Position numbers and translations under genes: made by a program. Shown here in pieces: positions 18,178-28,242 of a DNA stretch of 64,000 bases (within the stretch, counting starts at the first letter, position 1; each line of letters starts with the position of its first letter). The notes beneath the pieces are model-generated. The model ran no database searches and was not told the origin of the DNA. It was given only the letters and a program-made list of their open reading frames with translations. The stretch is from Teredinibacter purpureus (GTDB taxonomy: Bacteria; Pseudomonadota; Gammaproteobacteria; Pseudomonadales; Cellvibrionaceae), in contig NZ_CP060092.1 of the NCBI RefSeq assembly GCF_014217335.1, positions 513,501-577,500 of the forward strand, written 5' to 3'.

Positions 18178-18861
18178 ATGAGCGACTTACCCAATATTAA
18201 AAAGCAGCATTTTCAAACCATAGATCACAACAAGCTGCACGCAAAAGAAGGCCATGCACACAAACCAAGGATACTGCTTTTGTACGGCAGTTTACGGGAG
18301 CGTTCGTTTAGTCGGCTATTGGTGGAAGAGGCCGAGCGCATCCTCATTGCTCTCGGCGCAGAATGCAAGGTATTCAACCCTTCGGGATTACCCCTTCCTA
18401 ATGATGCGCCGGAATCACACCCAAAAGTGCAAGAATTACGGGGTTTAATGCAATGGTCTGAAGGGCAGGTATGGTGTTCTCCAGAGCGGCATGGAGCCAT
18501 GACGGGCATTATGAAAGCTCAAATTGACTGGGTGCCGTTATCGGTAGGCTCTATTCGCCCGACACAAGGAAAGACGTTGGCGGTGATGCAAGTAAACGGC
18601 GGCTCTCAATCATTTAACGTTATCAATCAGCTCCGAGTTTTAGGGCGATGGATGAGAATGGTGACGATTCCGAATCAGTCTTCTGTACCGAAAGCCTACG
18701 AAGAATTTGATGATAACAACCGAATGAAACCGTCAAACTACTATAATCGTGTTGTTGATGTTATGGAGGAATTAATGAAGTTTACGTTGCTGACTAGGGG
18801 CCGTTCAGACTATTTAGTCGATCGATACTCTGAGCGAGTAGAAGCCGACAAAACCCCTTAA
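18178..18861 (+). CDS. arsH: ArsH-type NADPH-dependent FMN reductase / organoarsenical oxidase
   Basis: Flavodoxin-fold reductase; ArsH proteins oxidise trivalent methylated arsenicals and reduce quinones or azo dyes using NADPH. The 227-residue product has the phosphate-binding [14 protein letters not shown] near residue 37, [19 protein letters not shown] (residues about 100-118), and an extended N-terminal arm as typical for ArsH. The last part, [16 protein letters not shown], also matches ArsH. No other arsenic gene (arsB, arsC, acr3, arsR of the metal-sensing type) is nearby, so arsenic resistance as its role here is inference. Confidence 0.88.
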   Translation: MSDLPNIKKQHFQTIDHNKLHAKEGHAHKPRILLLYGSLRERSFSRLLVEEAERILIALGAECKVFNPSGLPLPNDAPESHPKVQELRGLMQWSEGQVWCSPERHGAMTGIMKAQIDWVPLSVGSIRPTQGKTLAVMQVNGGSQSFNVINQLRVLGRWMRMVTIPNQSSVPKAYEEFDDNNRMKPSNYYNRVVDVMEELMKFTLLTRGRSDYLVDRYSERVEADKTP

Positions 18862-18891
18862 CATCTCATACACAAATAGCGCTGTTCAAGC

Positions 18892-20667
18892 TTATTTCTC
18901 TGGCGGAGGTGCTACACGTAAAACCTCTGCCAGCGTTGTTTTTCCTTGTGCAATTTTTTGCGCACCAGAAAGCCTTAACGTTCGCATACCCTCACGCATC
19001 GCCTGCTGGCGCATTGAAACCAAATCTAAGGTTTCGGTTATGTGCTCTTGTACGGTTTCACTCAGCGACAAAATTTCATAAACCCCCTGGCGCCCAAGGT
19101 AGCCGGTATTGCGGCATTCTAAGCAACCTTCCGGTTCGAAAATAGTTGCAGGCTTAACCACCTTCCAGGGTTTAATCAATGCATCCCAATCGCTGTCGCT
19201 AATAGTAGCTTCACGTTTACAATGTGGGCAAAGGGTACGTACTAAACGTTGCGCCATAACACCCAATACGGTGGATTTTAGAAGGTAGCTAGGAACGCCT
19301 AAATCTAGTAACCGTGTAATCGCCGCCGCCGCATCATTGGTGTGCAAAGTGGATAACACCAAATGCCCTGTTAGCGCTGCTTGTACGGCCATTTGTGCAG
19401 TTTCTTTATCGCGAATTTCGCCGACCATAATAATATCGGGGTCTTGCCGCATAAGCGTGCGTATACCCGAAGCAAAATCAAAGTCTATATTGTGTTGAAC
19501 TTGTGTTTGGTTAAACGCCTCTTCGACCATTTCGATAGGGTCTTCGATAGTGGATACGTTTACCTGCTCGGTCGCCAATTGACGCAGAGTGGAGTAAAGC
19601 GTTGTTGTTTTACCCGAGCCCGTTGGGCCTGTCACCAATAAAATGCCGTGAGGCTGTTCGGTCATGCTATGCCAGCGTTTGTAATCTTCGCCCATTAACC
19701 CCAGCTCTTCGAACGTTCGAAACAGCACGTCGGGATCGAATATGCGCATTACCAGTTTTTCACCAAAGGCTGTCGGCATAGTGGAAAGACGCAGCTCCGC
19801 TTCCATGCCATTGGGACGCTTTGTTTTTAATCGGCCATCTTGAGGTTTACGCTTTTCCGCTACATTCATTCGGCCTAGAATTTTTAAGCGGCTTACGATG
19901 GCCGTGGCCACGTTAGCAGGAAATTCATAAATATTGTGCAGCACGCCGTCAATACGAAAACGCATACGCGATATTTCTCGGCGTGGCTCTATATGAATAT
20001 CACTAGCGCGTTGATCAAATGCGTACTGAAGCAGCCAATCAACAATGTTTACAACATGCTGATCGTTAGCTTCAGGGTCTTTTAATTTCCCTAACTCTAA
20101 TAGTTGTTCGAAATTTGCGGCCCCGGAAGGTCGATTACCGCCACCATCTTCAGCACCGGAAACAGAACGTGCTAACGAATAAAACTCTACGCGATACCGT
20201 TCTATATCAGACGGTAGCGCTAATACTCTTTTTATTTGCTGGCTAACCGTTTGCGCTAGCTGAGATTCCCAATCTGTTAAATAGGGTTCGGTAACGGCAA
20301 TAATCACGGCATCGGCATTAATACCTACACACAAAAGGCCATGCCGTTTCGCAAACTGATAGGACATAATCTCTGCGGCAAGGGCAACGGGGGTTTTCAT
20401 TGGGTCTATATGAAAAACACTCAACCCACTTTTTTGCGCCAACCACTCGACTAGATGCGGTTCGTCTAGTTTTTTCCCTTCACGTCGCATGTCATCTAAT
20501 GCTTGAGACGCGATATAAGAAAGCGGGTGCATAAGTGTTTGCTCACGCGTACGATGAGCACCCATTAATAGGTTAGCGTCTTCTTTTTGAAGAATACTTT
20601 CGTCGACAAGTTCAAGCAGCAGCGTGCGCAAGTCTAGGGATCGTTCTGTAATAAAGGGTGATTTCAT
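18892..20667 (-). CDS. Type IV pilus / type II secretion-type assembly ATPase (PilB/GspE family)
   Basis: A 591-residue secretion-type ATPase. The N-terminal 160 residues resemble a MshEN (GspE N-terminal) domain that can bind c-di-GMP. The ATPase half has a Walker A GPTGSGKTTTLY near residue 345, an Asp box and DPDIIMVGEIRD (Walker B), a His box (TGHLVLSTLHTND) and a four-cysteine zinc motif CPHC...CLEC near the C-terminus. All catalytic parts are present. It stands alone, without pil or gsp genes nearby, so whether it drives a pilus or type II secretion cannot be decided from context. Confidence 0.9.
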   Translation of the reverse strand: MKSPFITERSLDLRTLLLELVDESILQKEDANLLMGAHRTREQTLMHPLSYIASQALDDMRREGKKLDEPHLVEWLAQKSGLSVFHIDPMKTPVALAAEIMSYQFAKRHGLLCVGINADAVIIAVTEPYLTDWESQLAQTVSQQIKRVLALPSDIERYRVEFYSLARSVSGAEDGGGNRPSGAANFEQLLELGKLKDPEANDQHVVNIVDWLLQYAFDQRASDIHIEPRREISRMRFRIDGVLHNIYEFPANVATAIVSRLKILGRMNVAEKRKPQDGRLKTKRPNGMEAELRLSTMPTAFGEKLVMRIFDPDVLFRTFEELGLMGEDYKRWHSMTEQPHGILLVTGPTGSGKTTTLYSTLRQLATEQVNVSTIEDPIEMVEEAFNQTQVQHNIDFDFASGIRTLMRQDPDIIMVGEIRDKETAQMAVQAALTGHLVLSTLHTNDAAAAITRLLDLGVPSYLLKSTVLGVMAQRLVRTLCPHCKREATISDSDWDALIKPWKVVKPATIFEPEGCLECRNTGYLGRQGVYEILSLSETVQEHITETLDLVSMRQQAMREGMRTLRLSGAQKIAQGKTTLAEVLRVAPPPEK

Positions 20668-20765
20668 AACGCTATTTTACGCAGTACTCATCTAGTATTT
20701 GCAATGATTGTATCCGTTTTTGAGAATGAAAGAACCTTTGTATCATCACCACAGGACATTCCCCA

Positions 20766-21572
20766 ATGGAACTTACTTTTTATCAAGCTGACGCATTCAC
20801 CAATAAAAGCTTTAGCGGTAACCCCGCCGCCGTAATGGTATTAGACGAATGGCTTAGCGACAGTCAAATGCTGGCTATCGCTAACGAAATGAACTTATCT
20901 GAAACAGCCTTTTTAGTACCAAATAGTAAAGACACATTCGATTTCGATATTCGTTGGTTTACCCCTTTATCTGAAATCGATCTCTGCGGGCACGCTACCG
21001 TTGCCTCCGCACATGTACTTTTCCGTCATATGAACTTCTCGGGCGACATCATCCACTTTAGCTCACTCAGCGGCCATCTGAGTTGCGCTCTACGACCCGA
21101 TAAAAAGCTTGAACTGGATTTCCCCATTCGACCACTCTCTGACGATACCGTTAGTCAGGCACTTGTAGATGCTTTGGGCGCTACGCCTACACGGGTCCAA
21201 ACAAACGCCACACGCATACAAGCTGTGTTTGACACCAGCGAACAGATTGCGGCACTAAACCCCGACATGGCGCTGCTAAAAAAATTACCTCAATACGGCG
21301 TATGCTGTACGGCTATAGGGGATGGAGAACACGACGACGTGGATTTCGTGTGCCGCTTTTTTGCACCAGCCAAAGGAATCAATGAAGACCCCGCAACAGG
21401 TTCTGCCTATACTTCGCTTGTGCCCTATTTTGCGCAATCACATAATAAAACAGCGTTTACAGCCCGACAGCTCTCCCAGCGAGGTGGTGAAATAAGCCTT
21501 GAGCTGTGCGGTGATCGCGTCAAAATAGCGGGTGACGCCGTTACCGTAATCAAGGGTCAATTTTATTTATGA
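20766..21572 (+). CDS. PhzF-family isomerase/epimerase-like protein
   Basis: A 268-residue protein of the PhzF/diaminopimelate-epimerase fold. Diagnostic segments are YQADAFTNKSFSGNPAAVMVL at the start, NLSETAFL around residue 45 (the Glu is the catalytic acid/base in PhzF), RWFTPLSEIDLCGHATVASAHVLF and DPATGSAYTSL near residue 205. Most family members outside phenazine clusters have no known substrate, and no phenazine genes are near. Its stop overlaps the argE start by 4 bases (ATGA), so translation is probably coupled. Confidence 0.9.
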   Translation: MELTFYQADAFTNKSFSGNPAAVMVLDEWLSDSQMLAIANEMNLSETAFLVPNSKDTFDFDIRWFTPLSEIDLCGHATVASAHVLFRHMNFSGDIIHFSSLSGHLSCALRPDKKLELDFPIRPLSDDTVSQALVDALGATPTRVQTNATRIQAVFDTSEQIAALNPDMALLKKLPQYGVCCTAIGDGEHDDVDFVCRFFAPAKGINEDPATGSAYTSLVPYFAQSHNKTAFTARQLSQRGGEISLELCGDRVKIAGDAVTVIKGQFYL

Positions 21573-22732
21573 TCGATACACACCTATTCACTGAACGCCT
21601 ACGCCAGTTGGTAGCCTTACCTTCCGTAAGCTGTACCTCGCCCCAATTGGATATGGGTAATCGCGCAGTTGTAGAGCGATTAGCGGAATGGTTAAGCCCT
21701 ATGGGCTTCGATACAGAATTGATGGAGGTTGGCGACGGCAAAGCTAATTTAATTGCCACACTGGGCAGCGGCCCTGGCGGGCTAGTATTGTCGGGTCATA
21801 CGGATACCGTACCCTGTAACCCCGATCGCTGGCAGCAAGACCCCTTCGCTTTGCGCGATGCCAATCATCGGTTCTATGGGCTTGGCGCAACTGATATGAA
21901 GGGATTCTTTCCGGTTGTACTCGCCGCACTCGATGCCCTGAAAGACCAGCTCCACTCTTTGCAGCAACCCATTATCATTCTAGCGACCGCTGACGAAGAG
22001 TCTTCTATGAGCGGCGCACGCGCGCTTGCCGCCGCTGGACGCCCCAAGGCGCGCTATGCGGTAATTGGGGAGCCGACTGAAATGCGCCCTATACGTATGC
22101 ATAAGGGGATTATGATGGAGTCTGTGCGCATTCAAGGGCTCGCAGGCCATTCGTCCAACCCCGAGCTAGGCCATAATGCCCTCGACACCATGCATGCGGT
22201 TATGGACGAATTAATGTCTTTTCGTCAGCAACTGCAAAAAAACCATCGTCACGCGGGTTTCGCTGTCAACGTTCCTACCCTAAATCTCGGCCATATCCAC
22301 GGCGGCGATAACCCCAACCGTATTTGTGGGCATTGTGAATTACATTTTGATCTAAGGCCGCTACCAGGCATGGATATTAGCGAACTCCATCAACAGCTGG
22401 CGAAACGCCTGCTACCCATCGGGGAAGCGCATCACACGCCCATTGCACTGGAGCATTTAATTGGCGGCATCGAACCCTACGAACAGCCAGCGGATAGCAC
22501 CCTTGTCGCGGTGGCGGAACGTTTGACCGGCTACACGGCCGAATCGGTAGCCTTTGCCACCGAAGCCCCTTTTTTACAGAAACTCGGCATGCAGACATTA
22601 GTAATGGGGCCAGGCTCTATTGATCAAGCGCATCAACCCAACGAATACATAGAACAGAACCAGATCGAGCCCGCCGTCTCCGTCATTCGCGCTCTTATCG
22701 AAGAATTGTGTGTTCACGCACAACCTGAGTAA
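21569..22732 (+). CDS. argE: Acetylornithine deacetylase (M20 family)
   Basis: Hydrolyses N-acetylornithine to ornithine in arginine synthesis; dinuclear metal enzyme. The 387 residues show LVLSGHTDTVPCNPDRW (first metal ligand and catalytic Asp), GATDMKGFFPVVL (bridging Asp), TADEESSMSGAR (catalytic and ligand Glu), a dimerisation insert from about residue 170 (HKGIMMESVRIQGLAGHSSNP) and MGPGSIDQAHQPNEYIE, giving the last His ligand. It overlaps the PhzF-like gene by 4 bases and is followed by argA about 100 bases on, so two steps of arginine synthesis are linked. Confidence 0.95.
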   Translation: MIDTHLFTERLRQLVALPSVSCTSPQLDMGNRAVVERLAEWLSPMGFDTELMEVGDGKANLIATLGSGPGGLVLSGHTDTVPCNPDRWQQDPFALRDANHRFYGLGATDMKGFFPVVLAALDALKDQLHSLQQPIIILATADEESSMSGARALAAAGRPKARYAVIGEPTEMRPIRMHKGIMMESVRIQGLAGHSSNPELGHNALDTMHAVMDELMSFRQQLQKNHRHAGFAVNVPTLNLGHIHGGDNPNRICGHCELHFDLRPLPGMDISELHQQLAKRLLPIGEAHHTPIALEHLIGGIEPYEQPADSTLVAVAERLTGYTAESVAFATEAPFLQKLGMQTLVMGPGSIDQAHQPNEYIEQNQIEPAVSVIRALIEELCVHAQPE

Positions 22733-22829
22733 CGCAACTAAACTCGCGAATACTTTATACTCGGTACTTTAAAACAGTTGCCCCTTTAATCATTGCGCAA
22801 TTTTGCGCCTCAACGCAGACGATACGCAC

Positions 22830-24155
22830 GTGACAGATAAAGCAGACCAATACATACACTGGTTCCGCCAGGCATCCCCCTACATCAATAGCCATCGCGG
22901 CAAGACATTTGTTGTCATGCTACCCGGGGACTGCATCGAACAAGAGAACTTCGATAATATAATCAATGATCTATCGCTACTGAATAGCTTGGGCGTTAAG
23001 CTGGTTGTTGTACATGGCGCACGCCCCCAGATAGAGCGACAGCTCCAAGCCTCACACATTCAATCAGAATTTCATAATGGCGTTCGGGTGACCGCACGAG
23101 AGCACGTAGTAGACGTAATGAAAGCCATTGGCGAAACTCGCTTCAGCATTGAAGCCGCTTTTTCATGCGGGCTGCCAGAATCGCCTATGTATGGTGCTAA
23201 AATTCGAGTGCGCAGTGGTAATTTCGTCACCGCTATGCCGCGCGGCGTACTCGATGGTATCGACTATCAGCTCACCGGAAAAGTCCGTAGTGTCGACGCC
23301 GATGCTATTCAAAAACAGCTTATCGATAGTGCACTAACGCTCGTGTCACCTCTAGGCTATTCCTTTACCGGCGAAGCGTTTAATTTAAGTTTCGCCGATG
23401 TCGCAATTCATATTGCCACTGCCTTGAAAGCCGACAAACTCATTGCCTATAACGACGACGGCCCTATTATCGATAAAGCCGACAAACAATTTCGTGAACT
23501 GACCTTACTACAATGCGAGCGTTTTTTGGTGGAGCAACAACACCACACTCGGTCCAATACCTATTTTGCTTTACGTGCTTGCCATAAGGCTTGTGACGGC
23601 GGCGTATCTCGCGCCCATGTGGTATCGTCAAATGAGGACGGAGCACTTCTCAAAGAACTCTTTACACGCGATGGCTCCGGCACCATGGTTTACCGTGATA
23701 GCTATGAAACAATACGCCGTGCCCGTATCGAAGATGTCGTCGGCATACTCAATTTAATTGAGCCACTAGAGCAAAAAGGTATTCTCGTGAAGCGCTCTAG
23801 AGAGCGCCTCGAGACTGAGATTAGCTTTTTCACCGTTATGGAAAAAGATAATTTAATTGTCGGCTGTGTTGCACTCTACCCCATAGAAAACGAAACGGCA
23901 GGTGAACTCGCCTGTGTTGCTATTCATCAGGAATACCAGAGCGGCGGTCGCGCCGCAAAGCTACTGACCCACATTGAACGGCAAGCCACAAAACTAAAGA
24001 TGACACGCCTCTTCGCTCTTACTACCCAAACCGCCCATTGGTTTTTAGAGCAGGGTTTTCAAGAGAGTACACTCGACAATTTGCCTGGCGAACGTAAAGC
24101 GCTGTATAACTACCAACGCAATTCCAAAATCCTCGTTAAAAACATCTCTCCTTAG
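22830..24155 (+). CDS. argA: N-acetylglutamate synthase
   Basis: Acetylates glutamate with acetyl-CoA, the first committed step of arginine synthesis. The product has an N-terminal amino-acid-kinase-like domain (GKTFVVMLPGDCIE, LVVVHGARPQIERQL) that binds arginine in this family and a C-terminal GNAT acetyltransferase domain (CVAIHQEYQSGGRAAKLL, residues about 370-385). I start at GTG 22830 (MTDKADQYIHWF, 441 residues), which aligns with E. coli ArgA, where PYINTHRGKTF also lies about 18 residues in; a TTG nine codons earlier is less likely. No clear ribosome site is seen. Feedback inhibition by arginine is expected from family. Confidence 0.95.
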   Translation: MTDKADQYIHWFRQASPYINSHRGKTFVVMLPGDCIEQENFDNIINDLSLLNSLGVKLVVVHGARPQIERQLQASHIQSEFHNGVRVTAREHVVDVMKAIGETRFSIEAAFSCGLPESPMYGAKIRVRSGNFVTAMPRGVLDGIDYQLTGKVRSVDADAIQKQLIDSALTLVSPLGYSFTGEAFNLSFADVAIHIATALKADKLIAYNDDGPIIDKADKQFRELTLLQCERFLVEQQHHTRSNTYFALRACHKACDGGVSRAHVVSSNEDGALLKELFTRDGSGTMVYRDSYETIRRARIEDVVGILNLIEPLEQKGILVKRSRERLETEISFFTVMEKDNLIVGCVALYPIENETAGELACVAIHQEYQSGGRAAKLLTHIERQATKLKMTRLFALTTQTAHWFLEQGFQESTLDNLPGERKALYNYQRNSKILVKNISP

Positions 24156-24163
24156 CCTTTCTA

Positions 24164-24194
24164 ATACGGCAGTCGTGCAATCGCACTGCCGTAT
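24164..24194 (+). terminator. Hairpin downstream of argA, possible terminator
   Basis: ATACGGCAGT (24164-24173) and ACTGCCGTAT (24185-24194) form a perfect 10-bp stem with an 11-nt loop, 9 bases after the argA stop. It lacks a T-run, so termination may be partial or Rho-dependent. Confidence 0.45.
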
Positions 24195-24354
24195 ACTGCC
24201 TGCAGCATTCACATTCTGATCAATTACCCTCACGACGACTCAAGGCTTTCCGGCAAAGTAGAGGTTTATTGCCTAGACTTTACTCAACCTAACGTCGATT
24301 GCAGGCCTATGCACCAAAGCCCAATCGGATAAACGTCGCTTGAGCAAACTGCGC

Positions 24355-26040
24355 ATGAACCCTTTGTTAGACCCGTCCGGCAGCCAAGAATTACGGCAGA
24401 TCGATATCGTTAAGATATACAGTAATAAACGCTGTTTAGTCATTGATGACTTCCCTGAAATTCGAGGTTCTCTCACGCGCATGCTGCGTACCTTCGGCGT
24501 TCATACTGTAGATACCGCCGCCAATGGTGAAGAAGCTATAAAGGCCTGCGGCAAGCGAAAATACGATATCGTGCTGTGCGATTACAATCTTGGCGCGGGA
24601 AAAGATGGCCAGCAAATACTTGAGGAAGTCCGTTATCTTCGCGTGCTGCTTATGACCAGCCTATTTGTAATGATCACAGGCGAGTCATCACGTGAGATGG
24701 TTCTGGGCGCACTCGAGTGCCAACCCGACGATTACATCACCAAACCGTACACTCAGCAGTCCCTCAAGGTTCGCCTCAACAAAGCCATAGTTCGGCATGA
24801 ATCGTTACAACATATCAAGAATTTTATTTCCGACGGACAATATCAGGACGCACTAGACAGCTGTAACGAATTAATTAGCCAAGGCAGTCGCTATGCCGGC
24901 GACTGCCTAAAAATGAAGGGCCAGTTACATTTTCTACTCAAACAACTTAAAGATGCTAAAAAACTCTACGAAAGTGTAATTTCAAAAAAACCCGTTATTT
25001 GGGCAAAACTGGGGTTAGGCAAAACCCAACTTGAGTTGGGTAATTTAGATGCAGCGGAAGAAGTGCTTAACTCCATTATTAAAGAAGATGATCGCTATAT
25101 TGAAGCCCACGACCTGTTGTCTGAAGTGCATTCGCAACGAAAGGACATAGTAGGCGCACAACATGCTACGGAAAACGCGACACGGATCTCACCAAAATCG
25201 GTTTTACGGCACCGCCAATTGGCAAAACTCGCGGAATATAATCACGATGAAGAGACGGCCCTCAAGTCCCACCAACATGCCATTAAATGGGGTTTAAATT
25301 CTTGTCATGAGTCCGAACAGGATTATTTCAATTACGCACGCAAGGTATCAGAAGTTATACAGGGCGACGAGTCTACAGACGCTAAAATGCTAGGCAGGCA
25401 AGCCTCTAGTTTTCTCGATCGCGCACGAAAACGCTATGCTGACAAACCCGAAGTTGTCGCCCAAGCCCAGATGGTTGAAACGCAAGTACTTTTAGGGCTA
25501 GGCGATAAAGCAAAGGCCAAAGCTTCCGCCGACAAAGCCAAAAAATTGTTTAAGAACTTAGCCTCACCGCCCGTCGAAACCAGCCTCGAGATGGCGCGCA
25601 CCTACCAAGCAATGGATGCAGAACAAGACGCTCAGAACTTATTGGTAAACCTAGCCGCACGACATGCAAAAGATACCTCCGTTATGCAACTGATCGACGG
25701 GATAAGCGCAGAACCAATCAGTGATGCTGGAAAAATAGTCGCCTCCAAACTCACCAAAGATGGTATTTCATCGTACGAAAAGAAATCGTTCGATTCCGCT
25801 ATCGATGTATTTATAGAAGCGCTTTCCACCTACCCTCGACACAGCGGCTTGAATCTCAACCTTATTCAGGCGGTTATTGCGGACACTGAATCACATGGTT
25901 TTTCAGAACGTTACGAAAAATTGTGTCGACGCAGTTTGCGTGCCGTGGGCAAAATTAGTGGCGACAATAAACAATATAAACGTTATAGTTTCCTGCTAAA
26001 GCAAGTGCAAAAACACTACCCCAACGCTGTGACAAGCTAA
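24355..26040 (+). CDS. Response-regulator receiver domain with TPR-repeat output
   Basis: A 561-residue protein. Residues about 25-150 are a CheY-like receiver: acidic pair in CLVIDDFPEI, phospho-acceptor Asp in IVLCDYNLG, the switch Thr in MITGESS and the Lys in ITKPYTQQ. The rest is helical with several TPR-like repeats (NLDAAEEVLNSIIKEDDRYIEAHDLLSEV; SFDSAIDVFIEALSTYPRHSGLNLNL). There is no DNA-binding or enzymatic output domain, so signalling would be by protein-protein contact. No histidine kinase adjoins it. I start at ATG 24355; an in-frame TTG lies five codons before. Similar receiver-TPR proteins occur in pseudomonads; function unknown to me. Confidence 0.85.
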   Translation: MNPLLDPSGSQELRQIDIVKIYSNKRCLVIDDFPEIRGSLTRMLRTFGVHTVDTAANGEEAIKACGKRKYDIVLCDYNLGAGKDGQQILEEVRYLRVLLMTSLFVMITGESSREMVLGALECQPDDYITKPYTQQSLKVRLNKAIVRHESLQHIKNFISDGQYQDALDSCNELISQGSRYAGDCLKMKGQLHFLLKQLKDAKKLYESVISKKPVIWAKLGLGKTQLELGNLDAAEEVLNSIIKEDDRYIEAHDLLSEVHSQRKDIVGAQHATENATRISPKSVLRHRQLAKLAEYNHDEETALKSHQHAIKWGLNSCHESEQDYFNYARKVSEVIQGDESTDAKMLGRQASSFLDRARKRYADKPEVVAQAQMVETQVLLGLGDKAKAKASADKAKKLFKNLASPPVETSLEMARTYQAMDAEQDAQNLLVNLAARHAKDTSVMQLIDGISAEPISDAGKIVASKLTKDGISSYEKKSFDSAIDVFIEALSTYPRHSGLNLNLIQAVIADTESHGFSERYEKLCRRSLRAVGKISGDNKQYKRYSFLLKQVQKHYPNAVTS

Positions 26041-26130
26041 CCGAACAAAACACACCCAAAGACGAAATGTTACGGTGTTTCTGCTATCCTTCGCCCCCAC
26101 ACTAGCTAGTATGTTTCGAGGATAGACCTA

Positions 26131-27966
26131 ATGCCCCAATATCGTTCTAGAACCACAACTGCCGGCCGCAATATGGCGGGCGCCCGCGCGCTTTGGCGAG
26201 CAACGGGCATGAAGGATGACGACTTTCAAAAGCCTATAATTGCTGTGGTTAATTCCTTTACTCAATTTGTGCCGGGCCACGTTCACTTAAAAGACATGGG
26301 GCAATTGGTTGCTCGAGAGATCGAAAAAGCGGGCGGCGTAGCCAAAGAATTTAATACCATCGCCGTCGATGACGGTATTGCGATGGGGCATGATGGCATG
26401 CTTTATAGCTTACCAAGCCGCGATATTATCGCAGACTCGGTAGAGTATATGGTCAATGCCCATTGCGCCGATGCGATGGTATGTATTTCTAATTGCGACA
26501 AAATCACACCGGGAATGTTAATGGCCGCCATGCGTTTAAACATCCCAGCCGTTTTTGTTTCCGGCGGGCCAATGGAAGCCGGCAAAACGAAGCTATCTGA
26601 GCACGGTTTGGATTTAGTCGACGCGATGGTTATTGCCGCTGACGACTCAGCTTCGGATGAAGACGTTGCCGAATACGAGCGTAGCGCATGCCCAACCTGT
26701 GGCTCTTGTTCAGGTATGTTTACCGCAAATTCAATGAACTGTCTCACAGAGGTTTTGGGGCTTAGCTTACCAGGTAACGGTACCATGCTAGCAACCCACG
26801 CAGACCGAAGAGCGTTATTTGAACGTGCCGGCCATTTGATTGTTGATATCACTCGCGACTTCTACGAAAACGATAACTACGCCGTACTGCCACGAAACAT
26901 AGGTAGTAAAGCAGCGTTTGAAAACTGCATCGCACTCGATATCGCCATGGGCGGCTCCACCAACACCATATTACATTTGCTGGCCATAGCCCAAGAAGGA
27001 GAAATTGATTTTAATTTGGAAGACATCGACCGACTGAGCCGAGTCATACCCCAGTTATGTAAAGTCGCGCCCAATACACCCAAATACCACATCGAAGATG
27101 TCCACCGTGCAGGTGGTATAATGGCGATTATTGGTGAGCTAATGCGTGCCAACTTAATCGACACAAGCGTGCCCACTGTACACTCGAAAACTCTAAAAGA
27201 CGCTATCGAAAAATGGGATATTAAATCCACCAATGACCCCGCCGTAAACAAATTTTACAGCGCAGGGCCTGCCGGTATTCCAACACAAACCGCGTTCAGT
27301 CAAGCCACTCGATGGCCAACACTCGATGGCGATCGTGCGCAAGGGTGTATACGCGATCTAGAGCATGCCTTTAGCTTGGAAGGTGGTCTAGCCGTACTTT
27401 ATGGCAACATCGCACTCAATGGCTGTGTTGTAAAAACAGCGGGGGTAGACGACGAAAACCTTATATTCGAAGGCCCCGCACACATAACCGAATCCCAAGA
27501 TGACGCCGTACAACATATTTTGGATGGTAAGGTTAAGGCCGGTTCCGTTGTCATCGTGCGTTACGAAGGCCCGCGCGGCGGCCCAGGCATGCAAGAAATG
27601 CTTTACCCAACCTCCTATTTAAAATCGAAGGGCTTAGGAAAATCCTGCGCCTTACTCACGGATGGCCGTTTTTCGGGTGGTACTTCTGGGCTATCCATTG
27701 GTCACGTTTCTCCTGAAGCGGCGGCCGGCGGCGCAATTGGCTTGGTAGAAACAGGCGATATCATTCACATCGATATTATTAAGCGTACCATCAACGTAAA
27801 ACTCTCTGAAGAAACGCTAGCAGAACGGCGCATCCAGCGAGACAAGATTGGCTGGAAACCGGCCGAAGAGCGACCACGTAAGGTATCAGCAGCGTTAAAA
27901 GCCTACGCCATGCTCGCGACTAGTGCCGATATGGGGGCCGTACGTGATTTAAGTAAGCTTACCTAA
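26131..27966 (+). CDS. ilvD: Dihydroxy-acid dehydratase
   Basis: Fe-S enzyme that dehydrates dihydroxy acids to 2-oxo acids in isoleucine and valine synthesis. The 611 residues match the usual 610-620. Seen: [42 protein letters not shown] and [20 protein letters not shown] (cluster cysteines), [12 protein letters not shown], and the C-terminal [29 protein letters not shown] precedes the ATG. It stands alone; ilvA is 25 kb away in this window. Confidence 0.97.
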   Translation: MPQYRSRTTTAGRNMAGARALWRATGMKDDDFQKPIIAVVNSFTQFVPGHVHLKDMGQLVAREIEKAGGVAKEFNTIAVDDGIAMGHDGMLYSLPSRDIIADSVEYMVNAHCADAMVCISNCDKITPGMLMAAMRLNIPAVFVSGGPMEAGKTKLSEHGLDLVDAMVIAADDSASDEDVAEYERSACPTCGSCSGMFTANSMNCLTEVLGLSLPGNGTMLATHADRRALFERAGHLIVDITRDFYENDNYAVLPRNIGSKAAFENCIALDIAMGGSTNTILHLLAIAQEGEIDFNLEDIDRLSRVIPQLCKVAPNTPKYHIEDVHRAGGIMAIIGELMRANLIDTSVPTVHSKTLKDAIEKWDIKSTNDPAVNKFYSAGPAGIPTQTAFSQATRWPTLDGDRAQGCIRDLEHAFSLEGGLAVLYGNIALNGCVVKTAGVDDENLIFEGPAHITESQDDAVQHILDGKVKAGSVVIVRYEGPRGGPGMQEMLYPTSYLKSKGLGKSCALLTDGRFSGGTSGLSIGHVSPEAAAGGAIGLVETGDIIHIDIIKRTINVKLSEETLAERRIQRDKIGWKPAEERPRKVSAALKAYAMLATSADMGAVRDLSKLT

Positions 27967-27980
27967 GCGAAGTAGAAATC

Positions 27981-28008
27981 ACTCGCATAGTCCACCGGCT
28001 GTGCGAGT
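27981..28008 (+). terminator. Possible terminator of ilvD
   Basis: ACTCGCATAG (27981-27990) and CTGTGCGAGT (27999-28008) pair over 10 positions with one U-G wobble, 15 bases after the ilvD stop. The following sequence is pyrimidine-rich (CTCCATTACACTTTCTTT) but without a continuous T-run. Confidence 0.45.
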
Positions 28009-28182
28009 CTCCATTACACTTTCTTTACCTTCTTATCCTCTTCAGTATCCCTCAATTCCCACGCCCTCCAATTCCGCTACCCAGTTTGGGCTACGTGTGT
28101 TTTATGCGACGAGTGACTTCATGCTCAGCAACAAAATACTGTCCTCAACGGTAATCGTCTCTTTAAATTCGTAAATTACACA

Positions 28183-28213
28183 CAAAAAAAGGGAGCGATT
28201 AGGCTCCCTTTTA
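28183..28213 (-). terminator. Rho-independent terminator of the TonB operon
   Basis: Read on the minus strand: GGGAGC (28208-28203), loop CTAATC, GCTCCC (28196-28191), then TTTTTTTG. It is about 30-60 bases beyond the stop of the TPR gene, the last gene of the operon. Confidence 0.88.
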
Positions 28214-28242
28214 TCGGTCAAGAAATTAAGGACTGAACGACT

